A stretch of DNA of 64,000 nucleotides from Campanula takesimana (lineage: Eukaryota > Streptophyta > Magnoliopsida > Asterales > Campanulaceae), in assembly GCA_026119855.1 (NCBI GenBank), contig JAOWBW010000158.1, positions 990,976 through 1,054,975 of the forward strand, written 5' to 3'. Under the pieces are notes generated by a model. It was not told the DNA's origin and searched no databases. It was given only the letters and a program-made list of their open reading frames with translations. Both the position numbers and the translations under genes were made by a program. Numbering within the stretch: position 1 is the stretch's first letter; the number at the start of each line of letters is the position of its first letter. Of this stretch, positions 1-9,510 are shown in pieces.

Positions 1-2
1 AC

Positions 3-226
3 AATGTATGGAAGTATTGTCATTACCACCAAGCCACTGGTCACAGAACAAGGGAATGTTACGCTCTGAAGACAAATGTTTTAAAACTCATCAGTGAGGG
101 TTCGCTCGAAGACCCTAGACTCTCCTTAGATAAAGATAGAGTAACAACGAACCTCGGTGATCTGGCCGAACCTATTGTGGCAGACTCCGAAACATATAGC
201 GATGATGCTTGTACCTCAAAATTCAT
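3..226 (+). pseudogene. Tat gag fragment with CHHC zinc knuckle
   Basis: An open reading frame with no start in the window runs from base 3 into the gap. It encodes a C-X2-H-X4-H-X4-C knuckle (CHYHQATGHRTREC) followed by a helix-like ALK..VLKLIS segment and a GSLEDP motif. The same string recurs with few changes on the minus strand near 32,800-32,910 at the end of the gag of Tat element 2, so it is the C-terminal knuckle of a related gag. Gag packages element RNA. The fragment is cut by the window edge and by the run of N, so intactness cannot be judged. Confidence 0.8.
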
Positions 227-326
227 NNNNNNNNNNNNNNNNNNNNNNNNNNNNNNNNNNNNNNNNNNNNNNNNNNNNNNNNNNNNNNNNNNNNNNNNNN
301 NNNNNNNNNNNNNNNNNNNNNNNNNN
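227..326. other. assembly gap (100 N)
   Basis: Exactly 100 N bases, the usual placeholder for a gap of unknown length. It separates the gag fragment from the antisense gene of element A1, so any pol genes between them may be missing from the assembly and not from the genome. Confidence 0.99.
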
Positions 327-1062
327 ACCGGCAGTCAACCAAAGCCAGTAACTCGTCGGAGTCCGAACAGCCCCTCTCAAACCAAAAGGGACAGGCACCC
401 CCATGAACGGCAAACCCGTCAAAGCTGTGAAATCGGTAGGCGTCATAGTCACCTCGTCCATGGGTAAATGGAAGGTATGGGTGGTGTCCCACCATCTCCC
501 TCAATGCCTGGACCACATCGGGGTCATTCTTTTAAGCTGGGAGGCTAGTGACAAAAAGACCAAAATGAGTCCCTGTGACTCGGGCCCGAACATTCTCAGG
601 CAACCTCTTCCATATAGAGATGGGCCCATGAGCCCCACCACGAATCTCTGTCAGACGGGTCACTCCTGAAAGGAAAGAAGGAACAGCAAAAATTTCATCA
701 GCATGACTGCTAGAAAACGGATGAACTCAACACAGAGATTTCAATGCAGAACAATGTACAAGCAAGTGTGTGACATGAAAATGGACGTCCCAACATGTTT
801 CTTACAACAATTAGCAACAACAAACAACATGCAAAGATGATCAATAAAGCTGCAGCAATATTTCGGGTAAAGAAAACGGAACTTCATGAAATCCGAAATC
901 GACAAGAAAGGTGAGGCATTCTTACCAAACCCGAAGTCACGAAGTGAGAAATGTGGTATGAGGCCGGAAAGTAAGCAAACTCGGGTCCATAGCTTCAACT
1001 CCAATTTCGGGCTCCTCACCCTGTGGCATCTCGAACGGAGGTGATTGCTGACGATCCGACAT
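327..1062 (-). pseudogene. antisense PMD-type gene of Tat A1 (two exons visible)
   Basis: A gene runs opposite to the element. Exon 1 (926-1062) starts with ATG at 1060-1062 and reads MSDRQQSPPFEMPQGEEPE. A 260-base intron (666-925) has GTAAGA at its donor and a pyrimidine-rich TTTCAG acceptor. Exon 2 (327-665) reads through VVQALREMVGHHPYLPF and then, after a one-base frame change near 460, TPTDFTALTGLPFMG. The block of a hydrophobic/aromatic stretch followed by TPTDF..LTGLP is the hallmark of the plant mobile domain family. A TGA in exon 1, a TAA in exon 2 and the frameshift make it a pseudogene. The N gap removes the rest. PMD-like extra ORFs are known from Tat elements. Confidence 0.72.
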
Positions 1063-1190
1063 CGTTTCTTTGACAGAATTGATCCTAGAGCAGCAAGTAA
1101 GTGTTTTTGGGTGATTTCTCTACGAAAATTGGCTTGGAATTTGGAGGGTTCTTCAAATTTTTGAAAACTGGCCGAAAACAGCGAACAGCC

Positions 1191-1290
1191 TGTTTAAATA
1201 TGCTGAACTTATGTGCCAAGCGCGCGCCCCCTGACATACTCATCAGAAGCGCACGCGTCCCATAACGAGGCCCAGACGCGCCCTCTTCCC
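1191..1290 (-). promoter_or_regulatory. putative promoter of the A1 antisense gene
   Basis: Reading on the minus strand, GC-rich words (GGCGCGTCTGGGCC, GGACGCGTGCGC, GGGGGCGCGCGC) at 1213-1290 are followed by a TATA-like CATATTTAAACA at 1191-1202. This lies about 130 bases upstream of the ATG at 1062. The same order, GC words then TATA, is seen in the LTRs of several families here. Promoter activity is inferred. Confidence 0.4.
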
Positions 1291-1527
1291 ATCATCAGGC
1301 AGGTTCAGAAGCAGTCTCCCATGCAAGAATCCATGTACCGTATCAAGGTTTCCTCACGGATTCCGAACTCCCTAAGTTCTGTCACGGGTGCCATACCCCC
1401 CTCAAGAGTCAATATCAACATTTCATTCCCAGCAGGAACATTTTCTGGTCGCGGTCAACTGTGCCCGCACCCCACAATTCAAAAATTCAAGTGTGACTCC
1501 AAGTGGCACGAGACTCCAAAGCAATAA

Positions 1528-2003
1528 CTCATCAACGAATTTCACTAACGGATTCGTCCTCAAAGGTTCACTAATGGCCTCATCAACGGATTTCACTAAC
1601 GGATTCGTCCTCTCCAAAGGTTCACTAACGGCCTCCCCAAAGGTTCACTAACGGCCTCTTTAAAGGTTCACTAACGGCCTCTCCAAAGGTTCACTAACGG
1701 CCTCCTCAAAGGTTCACTAACGGCCTCTTCAAAGGTTCACTAACGGCCTCTTCAAAGGTTCACTAACGGCCTCCTCAAAGGTTCACTAACGGCCTCGTCA
1801 AAGGTTCACTAACGGCCTCATCAACGGATTTCACTATGGATTCGTCCTCAAGGTTCACTAACGGCTCTCCAAAGGTTCACTAACGGCCTCATCAACGATT
1901 TCACTACGGATTCGTCCTCAAAAGTTCACTAACGGCCTCTTCAAAAGGTTCACTAATGGCTTCGTTCAAAAGGTTCACTAACGGCCTCATTCAACATATT
2001 CAG
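1528..2003. repeat. 23-bp minisatellite in the 3' UTR of Tat A1
   Basis: About twenty tandem copies of a 22-23 base unit centred on AAAGGTTCACTAACGGCCTC. They are interspersed with a related longer variant containing ATTTCACTAACGGATTCGTC. Copies near the left and right edges are more diverged. Position between the antisense gene and the 3' LTR fits the known hypervariable 3' UTR of Tat elements, which spawns tandem arrays. Confidence 0.93.
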
Positions 2004-2186
2004 CCGGCAGGTTCACCTAACAAATCACGCCCCCCCCTCGATCAACAAAAGCCGCTCACACAGGGAGCGCACCACTATCTCTCGCAATTTCAAATTCCTG
2101 CTGCTTCATCGAGTCTTTGCTTTTCTTGGTGATGTCCTCGGCGGGTGTTTTTAACTTTCATCGACGCGTTTTGCTTTGCAATCCAC

Positions 2187-2201
2187 ATCGCCGAGGGGCT
2201 T
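2187..2201 (+). other. polypurine tract of Tat A1
   Basis: ATCGCCGAGGGGCTT lies directly before the TG of the 3' LTR. The same GCCGARGGGC core precedes the 3' LTR of Tat element 2 (minus strand, 23012-23026) and the Tat-A LTR at 51262, so it is the plus-strand priming site of this group. Confidence 0.75.
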
Positions 2202-3159
2202 TGTAGACACCCCGCCTTCGACCGCTCACCCCGATTGCACATTTGATTTTGTGTTCCTCCCTATTTTAAGTGTTTCTCGTTAGTTTTGTCACTTCCGTTA
2301 AGTTCCTGACTGACTTCGTTAAGTCCAGGGACTAAACTGAATAACAGGGCTGACTTCTAGTCCATTTTGTCAAAATTGCCTTCTCTAAGTCGCGCGCCTC
2401 CGACAGGAGGAGCCAGGCGCGCGCGCCTCCCGCCCCAAAGCAGGAAGCGCGCGCCTCTGGGCGTCAGTTACAGATTTCTGGCCAGGATTCTCTCCCTTGC
2501 TCAATTTACAGGATTTTGCCCGGGAAGGATTTCTTGGTGACTGAGTTTTGGCACCAAAAACACCCCTCTTTCACCTATAAAAAGCTCCCTTTACCTCCAT
2601 TTTCAAGGACCGGAAATTGAACTTACAAAAACTATACCAAAACCACTTTCTAAAGGTTCTCCAAGGATCTCATCAAGCAATATTGAAGGTCTTCAAATTG
2701 TAGGAAAAGTCCATCTTTTCCTTTCTTTTCTATTTCATCTCCTCTCTCTCTTTTACTCTAATCAAATGTGCAATCACCAAAATCATTTTGGGACATGACT
2801 CTAATGATCACCTCATCTCATTGAGGTTGGTTAAGGATTTATCTCCTACATTCCAAACTCTATTTTAAAACCCCCTTTTATGACTCAAAGAAGAAGAAGA
2901 AGAACATTTTCATTCATGTAGATTTTGATCAAGCAAGACCAACTTTAGTTGGGCGAGATGGTGTTTCGGTACTTCCCATCTCGTAATCTAACCCCCGAAC
3001 CTCAAAACAAAGAATCTCTGTTTTCGTAATCAAATCTAGGCTATTATCAATAGGTTTTTCTTATGTTCCTCAAAACATAGGTGGCGACTCTAAAACAAGT
3101 TAGACATCCTAGGATAATTCACCGCTCTAGCCAAGTTGTGGTTTCCCGGGGTATCTACA
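2202..3159 (+). repeat. 3' LTR of Tat A1 (family A), 958 bp
   Basis: The LTR starts TGTAGACACC and ends GGTATCTACA, so its ends are imperfect inverted repeats TGTAGA/TCTACA. Two other copies are in the window on the minus strand: a split one at 8976-9510 plus 51175-51262, and a solo one at 61759-62740. GC-rich CGCGCGCCTC words cluster at 2391-2460 and a TATA box (CTATAAAAAG) sits at 2575-2584, giving a plausible U3/R boundary near 2610. A GTGGCGACTCT string near 3085 resembles the Tat primer-site core and is part of U5. It ends next to chromovirus 1 LTR sequence. Confidence 0.92.
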
Positions 3160-4464
3160 GAAAGAAGGACCAATGGGCGATGCAATACTGGACTTGGCTT
3201 GTGCCATTATAGCATTATCCATTGCCTGACTCGAACACAAGTAACCAGCTGGACTTTCAAATAAATGCTAAGTAATAAATACTAGCTTGATAAACACTTA
3301 ATGATTCCAAAGTAGGGAACCATATCAAATAACCACCATAAAAGATGAATTAAAACCAACCACACATAATAAAGTCGTTCCAACATTTCCAAATAATAAT
3401 TGATCAAATTCCATATCACATTTATTCACAAAGGAACCAATTCCAATTAATAAAGTGTTCCACGATGTTAATTTAAGTTAATTAGAATAGTAAAACTTAG
3501 ACTAAGGATGAAACCTAGTCTTAAACAATCAAAAAGAAGATTTTCAAAAACAGGGGGGCGGGCGGGCGCGCGCTATAGGTCAGGCGGGCGCTCATTTAGC
3601 CAGAAGATTGGCCGAAGGAAAAAGGCCAGGTGGGCGGGCGCCTGGCTCAACCCGGGCGGGCGCTCGGTGGGCGAACTGTGTAGAATTTCAGCTGGGTTTG
3701 TGATACTTCCTTACCATTTCACAACCCATTAACATCAACACTTATAACAAGCATAACAATGAACCCAAAACAACATATAAACTTGTAAGGGACCTAAATA
3801 ACATCATCTATCAACCCAAATTAAGATTTAACCCCAACATTCATATCATCACAAATTTAGCCAAAATCCAATTAAATTCTAAACTCAACCAAAACATCAT
3901 ATATATAAATAAAGCATCATTCAAACAGTGATGAACATTTTAGCATAAAATGGGGAAAAGTAACTTACTTGGAATTTATGAAAGCTGACAGAATTCGAAA
4001 TTTCTTAGCTCTATACGATCCTATCGACGATCTAGACATTTTTCATAAAATGAGCAATAAGAAATAGAGGGAGGAAGATGATCAAAATGAAGGAAAATGA
4101 GAGGGAGAAACTTACCTTTTCACAACAATGGAGAGAGAAAGATTGAGTGTGTGTGTGTGAGTGTGCTGGAGAGTGAGGGAGAAGGTGAGGGAGATGAGGG
4201 GAAAGGAGGGAGTAAGTAAAGATAATTTTCAAAATGTTACACCTAGGCCCCCTCTATCCCTACTAACACACAACCCATTTTTCCCCACTAACAACTAAGA
4301 CCCAAATTCTACACTAGCACAAATGATCAATTAAAATACTAGTCATAAAAATATTATGAAACATAAAATACACACGTAAATATTTAAATAGATAAATAAA
4401 TAAGCAAATAAATAAATAAGTAAATACTACTAAGAAAATAGAGACGGGTTTTCGGGTCGTGACA
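3160..4464 (-). repeat. partial 3' LTR of chromovirus 1
   Basis: Homologous to bases ~38,385-39,714 of the chromovirus 2 LTR, ending in the shared TTCGGGTCGTGACA. It holds a GC-rich cluster of GCGGGCGC-like words at ~3555-3675, a GT-rich simple repeat near 4148-4168 and an A/T-rich AAATAAATAAATAAG stretch near 4385-4425. A polypurine tract on the minus strand (CTTTAAGGAGGAGTGAA, ~4465-4481) precedes it. Short ORFs inside are chance products of low-complexity sequence. Confidence 0.88.
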
Positions 4465-4499
4465 TTCACTCCTCCTTAAAGAAAATTCGACTCGAATTT

Positions 4500-5985
4500 T
4501 AAAGGTACTTACCCGAACAAAAAGCCACGGATATTTCCTCTCTATCTCTTCTCGAAGCTCCCACGTTGATTCTTCGATCTTGTGATTCCTCCATAGCACT
4601 CTAACCAACGCAATGCTTTTATTCCTTAACTCTTGCACTTTGGTATCAAGAATCTGAACCGGTCGTTCCTCATATGACATGTCAGGCTCGATATCCTCAG
4701 GTACCCTCGGTAACACGTGAGATGGATCATGAAAATACTTTCGAAGCATAGAAACATGAAAGACGTTATGCAACCAGTCTAGAGAAGATGGCAACGCAAG
4801 TCGATACGCAAGAAGTCCCACTTTTCCCAAAATCTCAAACAGTCCAATAAACCTCGGAGCCAATTTACCCTTCTTCCCAAACCTTTTAATACCAACCTTC
4901 GGAGACACCTTCAAGAATACGAAGTCTCCGGTCTGAAAATTAAGAACCCGTCTTCGGTGATCAGCATAGCTCTTTTGTAGACTCTGGGCTGTCTTCAATC
5001 GATCTTGAATAACCCTGACTTTCTCGACTGAATCCTGAATCAAATCAATACCACATATCTTCGCTTCCCCGATCTCATCCCAACAGATAGGTGATCTACA
5101 GTTTCTACCATACAAAGCCTCATAAGGAGCCATCTCGATGCTAGCCTGATAACTGTTATTATAAGAGAATTCCACTAAAGGTAAGTGCGTATCCCAAGAA
5201 TCGGAAAAGTCTATCGAACAAGCTCGCAACATGACTTCTAAAATCTGAATAGTTTTCTCAGATTGACCGTCGGTCTGAGGGTGAAAAGTTGTACTGAATC
5301 TCAAATCTTTACCCAAAGCTGCCTGTAATGCTTTCCAGAATCTGGATGTAAAACTCGGATCTCGATCTGATACAATGCTAACCGGAACCCCATGTAACCT
5401 CACAATCTCATCAATATAAAGGGTCGCAAGCTTTTCCATCGAGTATCTAATATCAATCGGTAAGAAATGAGCACTCTTGGTCAATCTATCCACGATCACC
5501 CAAACACTGTCATACTTCCTACGGGTACGAGGTAGTCCCGTAAAAAAATCCATAGTCACATGTTCCCATTTCCACTCCAGAATCTCTAATGGCTGAAGTA
5601 GTCCTGCGGGTCTCTGATGCTCAGCTTTGACCTGCTGACAAGTTAAACACTTCGATACATACTCAGCTATTTCCCTCTTCATATTGTTCCACCAGAAATG
5701 TTGTTTCAAATTTGGTACATCTTCGTACTATCGGGATGAATAGTATATTTCAATTTATGACCCTCATCTAAAACTTGCCTCTTTATTCCATCAACATTGG
5801 GCACACACAACCGTCCACGAAAAGTCAACACTCCATTCGAGTTAATAGAAAATCCTCGAAGTTCTTCTCCTTAATTTTACCCATTACTTTTACTAACTCT
5901 GGATCTTCTATCTGAGCTTCCTTTATTCTCTGAATTAGGGTTGGAGATACCCTAATATTCGCAAAATAGCCCCATGTCTCGATTC
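4500..5985 (-). pseudogene. chromovirus 1 integrase with C-terminal chromodomain
   Basis: Integrase inserts the element cDNA; the chromodomain tethers it to chromatin. The longest open stretch (4384-5709) holds the second half of the zinc-binding site (CLTCQQ, residues 21-24), and a D,D35E core at D54 (TMDFFTG), D115 (VSDRDPSF) and E151 (QSEKTIQI). A chromodomain follows near residues 325-385 (ALVRVLWRN..ESTWELREEIERKYPW). In chromovirus 2 the protein stops right after PWLFV; here that stop is lost and the frame runs ~45 codons into the LTR. The N-terminal zinc-finger part (5710-5985) is out of frame. Catalytic residues are intact, but the gene as a whole is broken. Confidence 0.88.
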
Positions 5986-6000
5986 ACGAGGACACCAGTC

Positions 6001-7410
6001 TCAAACATCCTCAAGCATTTTCCACTCTCGAACCATCATCGAAGCCACATAAGATTTTCTACTAATCGCATCGGCTACAACATTCGCCTTCCCCGGATGA
6101 TAAGTTATTTTACAATCATAATCCTTCAAAAGTTCCATCCATCTGCGCTGTCGGTTATTCAGTTCCTTCTGGGAGAAGAGATACTTCAAACTCTTGTGAT
6201 CCGTGAAAATCTCAAACTTTGCCCCGTAAAGGTAATGCTTCCACTTATGAAGAGCAAATACAATAGCCGCCAATTCCAAGTCGTGAGTAGGATAATTCTA
6301 TTCACTCAGACTCAATTTCCTCGAAGCATACGCGATCACTTTCCCATTCTGCATTAAAACGCAACCCCAGCCTTCCTTCGATGCATCACTATAAATCACT
6401 AGGTCATCGTTCCCATTAGGCAATGTCAAAATCGGTGCAGTAGTCAACCTCTTCTTCAACTCCTCAAAACTGTTGTTACATTTTTCGGTCCACTCAAACG
6501 GAACATTCTTTCGGGTCAACTGAGTCAACAGTGTAGCAATCCGCGAAAACCCTTCTATAAACCTCCTGTAGTACCCGGCTAACCCCAGAAAACTCCTGAT
6601 CTCAGTCACTGTCTTGGGTCTCTTCCAATCAACAATAGCTTCTATCTTCGAAGGATCTACAGAAATCCAATCTTTCGAAATAACATGACCCAGAAATGAA
6701 ACTTTTTTGAGCCAAAATTCACACTTACTAAACTTCGCGAATAACTATTCCTTTGCGAGTACTGATAAAACTGTCCTTAAATGTTGATCGTGCTCCTCTC
6801 GAGATTTGAAGTAAACCAGTATATCATCAATGAAGACCACTACGAACATATCAAGATAAGGATGGAAAATCCTGTTCATCAAGTCCATAAATACGCCAGG
6901 TGCGTTAGTCAACCCAAACAGCATAACCAAGAACTCATAATGACCGTATCGGGTGCGAAAAGCAGTCTTCGGAATATCCTCCAATCGAATTCTCAACTGA
7001 TGGTACCCACTCCTCAAATCAAGTTTAGAGAATACCACTAACCCTTAAAGTTGATCGAACAAATCATCAATATGTGGTAGAGGATATTTGTTCTTCACCG
7101 TTACCTGATTCAACTCTCTGTAATCGATACACAACCTCAACGAACCGTCTTTCTTCCTTACAAACAAAACTGGTGCTCCCCACGGTGAAACACTAGGTCG
7201 AATAAATCCTCTATCAAGCAACTCCTATTACTGGACCTTCAATTCTTTCAACTCTGCTGGAGCCATTCTATAAGGTGCTTTCGAAATCGGAGCTGTACCT
7301 GGTAATAGATCTATACAGAACTCTATCTCCCTATCGGGAGGCATATTGTACTCTGAAGAGAAAACATCAGGAAATTCTCTAACTACCCGAACACTCTCTA
7401 ACCTAGGTGA
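6001..7410 (-). pseudogene. chromovirus 1 reverse transcriptase and RNase H
   Basis: RT copies the RNA genome to DNA and RNase H removes RNA. The palm (6745-7041) carries LDLRSGYHQ, the FGLTNAP block and the catalytic FIDD (D71, D72 of that open stretch). The RNase H starts at YSDASKEGWG (6298-6609 segment) and continues with the TDHKSLKYLF block (6001-6279). At least four breaks separate the segments, among them a TAA at 7045-7047 where chromovirus 2 has CAA, a C-to-T change. The gene lies directly downstream of the protease as in all Ty3/gypsy elements. Confidence 0.88.
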
Positions 7411-7917
7411 TTATTTCTTGGTATCTAGCACACTAGCCAAATAACCCTCACAACCACGATACACAAACCTCTTCGCTTTCACATAAGAAATTATACGAAT
7501 ATTTCTACCCAAAGGAGTAGCCTCAGAAACAAACTTAGGCACATCAGGAATAGAAAAATTAACGACCTTCCTACGACAATCAACTAAAGCATGAAATTTG
7601 CTAAGCCAATCCATACCCAAAATAACGTCAAAGTCTTGTATCGGAAGAACTACCAAATCCGCACACAAAACATGACCACAAATAAGCACATCATAAGCAC
7701 GAAATACTTTATCAGTTACCAAGCACTCTCCCATAGGAGTTGACACCTCTAGCACATAAGGTAAGGACTCAGATGAAGCATTTAACAAAGAAGCAAAGTG
7801 CACAGATATGTATGAATGCGATGATCCTGGATCTACTAATGCACGGGCGCTCACACTAGACACAGAAATAATACCTCCTATCACTGAAGGATCATCGGTA
7901 GCCTGCTGTTGGTTCAT
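7411..7917 (-). pseudogene. chromovirus 1 aspartic protease
   Basis: A ~168-codon open segment begins NQQQATDDPSVIGG and contains ALVDPGSSHSYIS, the retroviral-type aspartic protease active site in the D-P-G form that chromovirus 2 also has. ILGMDWL near the C-terminal side is the second conserved block. It cleaves the Gag-Pol polyprotein. It ends at a stop (codon GAA in copy 2) and is separated from gag by a TAA replacing CAA, so it can no longer be made as part of a fusion. Confidence 0.85.
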
Positions 7918-7924
7918 AGCAAAG

Positions 7925-8977
7925 ACCCTTCCTTAAACCTTATGCTTCCCCGTTGCATCTCTCTTCTGACCTTGAGCAGTACCAGCTCCACTTCCCGATG
8001 GCTGACCCTTAAACCTCGGACAATCCTTCACAAAGTCCCCCGACTGACTGCAATTAATACACTTCCCTTGCTTCTTCGAACACCGATCCTCCGAATGTCC
8101 TTCCTTCTCACAATAGGCACAGAGCCTCCTGTTTTGATTCCCCTGATTCCCCGGAGTAGTGCCCGGATTCCTTAGTACTGGTTGCCCTCTGAACTGAGAC
8201 TGTCCTCCTGAATTACCTCGGTTATCCGAACGTTGTTGTGGTTGAGTTCTGCTCTGACCTCCTTGTTTACCCGTGTTAACCACCTCGGTCTTTCTCTTGT
8301 GCTCTCCGATATCTTGCTCTATCAAGTAGGCACGGTCCACCGCATCCTGAAAAAGTTTAATTCTCTGGGCTATAAGTTGAGTCCTGATAGCTGTCCTAAA
8401 GCCTCTGATAAACCTCATTGCCTTCTACTCTTCAGTCCTCACAAGGTAGTCACAATACCTAGCTAATTCTGTGAACTTAGCCAAGTATTGAGCTACGGTC
8501 AATAAGCCCTGCTCCAAATTTAGGAACTCAATCTCCTTCCTATTCTGATCAACCAAAGGAATGAAGTGTTCCTTGAATTTCCTCACAAACAATTCCCATA
8601 TAAGGTACAAGAGTCGCATCCCAACTTGCCTTAAGTGCCTTCCACCAATGTTCAGCAGCCCCAACTAGCTTATAAGCCGTGAACCGAACCCTATCCTCGT
8701 CCGTGCAACCAAAGACATCATAAATCTTCTCCATTGACTCAATCCACATTTCAGCCCTTTTCACATCAGGCTCACCATCGTACTCAATCGGTTTCAACTT
8801 CAATAACTGCTCCAACCCATATCGTGGAGGTGCTACATGTTCCTCTCTCGGCCCTTGATCATGAATTGCTTTCATAGCCGCTTCAAACATACCCTGAAAC
8901 ATCGCACGATTTTCTTCCCGTAGATCGTTATGATTCGGAGTCCCACTAGGACCTTCGCCAGCTCTTCTTCTAGCCAT
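7925..8977 (-). pseudogene. chromovirus 1 gag
   Basis: Gag forms the particle and binds RNA. It starts at ATG 8975-8977 (MARRRAGEGPSGTPNHND) and shows the gag capsid block (KLKPIEYDGEPDVKRAEMWIESMEKI). A frameshift follows near 8600 and a TAG near 8420 where copy 2 has CAG. The C-terminal part (7933-8418) has two zinc knuckles: CAYCEKEGHSEDRC is canonical, while CINCSQSGDFVKDC has lost its histidine (D instead). The upstream leader and 5' LTR are missing, so the start codon is right at the junction with Tat-A LTR sequence. Confidence 0.87.
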
Positions 8978-9510
8978 CCTAGGGTGTCTATTTTGTTTTA
9001 GAGTTTAGAGTCTCCACTTATGTTTTAGAGGAACATAAGAAAAACCTAATAATTAGCCTAAGTTTTGTTACGAAAACCAGATATTCGTGTATTGAGGTTC
9101 GGGGGTTAGGTTACGAAATGGGAAGTATTTAAACACCCATTTCACCCAACTAACGTTGTTCTTGCTTGTTCATAATCTACATGATAAAAAATGTGTTCTT
9201 CCTATACTTTGAAAATGATATTTTAAGAGGTTAAAAAAGGGGTTGAATATGTAGAGATAACTCCTTGGCCAACTTCAATGTAGTGAAGTAGCCTTTGGTG
9301 TCATGTCCCAATGTGGTTTGGGTCGATTGCACACTTTGATAAAATAAAAGAGGAGAAATAGAGATGAGATAGAGAGAAAGAGAAGAGTAAGAATACCTAA
9401 ACTTCAAGTGGCTACAAGGATGTCTTTGGAGAATTCCTTGAAAATACTATCAAAATGTTTGTGTATAATTTGCGTATCTTGAAAAAGTCCTCTTCTCGAA
9501 ATGGTGAATA
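8976..9510 (-). repeat. Tat-A LTR, left part (split by the Athila insertion)
   Basis: Matches the solo Tat-A LTR from 61813 to about 62340 (for example CTAGGGTGTCTATTTTG and the stretch around GGTTCGGGGGTTAGG). The first ~54 bases of the LTR are missing at the chromovirus junction. The right end breaks off at the Athila LTR; the remaining end of this LTR is at 51175-51262, and about 290 bases between the two parts are missing. Confidence 0.88.

Larger units (their letters stand above)
1..3159 (+). mobile_element. Tat-lineage Ty3/gypsy element A1, 3' part
   Basis: This is the right-hand part of an LTR retrotransposon cut by the window start. In order it shows a gag zinc-knuckle fragment, an assembly gap, an extra gene on the opposite strand, a minisatellite, a polypurine tract and a complete 3' LTR. 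That order (gag, antisense PMD gene, tandem repeats in the 3' UTR, LTR) is the arrangement known for the Tat lineage. The LTR end at 3159 abuts a chromovirus LTR, so A1 appears to have inserted into that LTR; its 5' end and partner target duplication lie outside. No pol is visible, but the gap is of unknown true size and could hide it. Confidence 0.8.
3160..8977 (-). mobile_element. chromovirus 1 (Tekay/Del-type Ty3/gypsy), degraded
   Basis: A minus-strand Ty3/gypsy element with gag, protease, RT, RNase H, integrase and a C-terminal chromodomain, then a 3' LTR. It is the same family as chromovirus 2 (37607-46433) but clearly older. The 3' LTR lacks its outer ~780 bases because Tat A1 adjoins at 3159. 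The 5' LTR and leader are absent: the gag ATG (8975-8977) directly abuts Tat-A LTR sequence, sharing ATCCTAGG-type microhomology. Nonsense changes and frameshifts break every gene. Confidence 0.92.

Noticed and set aside
227..326. Frames spanning the N run
   Set aside because: Translation through unknown bases is meaningless; only the parts outside the gap were used.
1528..2003. Possible CRISPR-like array (short regular repeats)
   Set aside because: Repeats are head-to-tail without unique spacers, and the context is a plant retrotransposon.
2202..3159. Interpretation as a solo LTR
   Set aside because: A polypurine tract and ~150 bases of internal Tat sequence shared with 51263-51430 lie directly upstream, so it is the 3' LTR of a larger element.
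4032..4232. 66-codon frame with histidine/threonine and serine-rich stretches
   Set aside because: Low-complexity GT/GA-rich LTR sequence read backwards.
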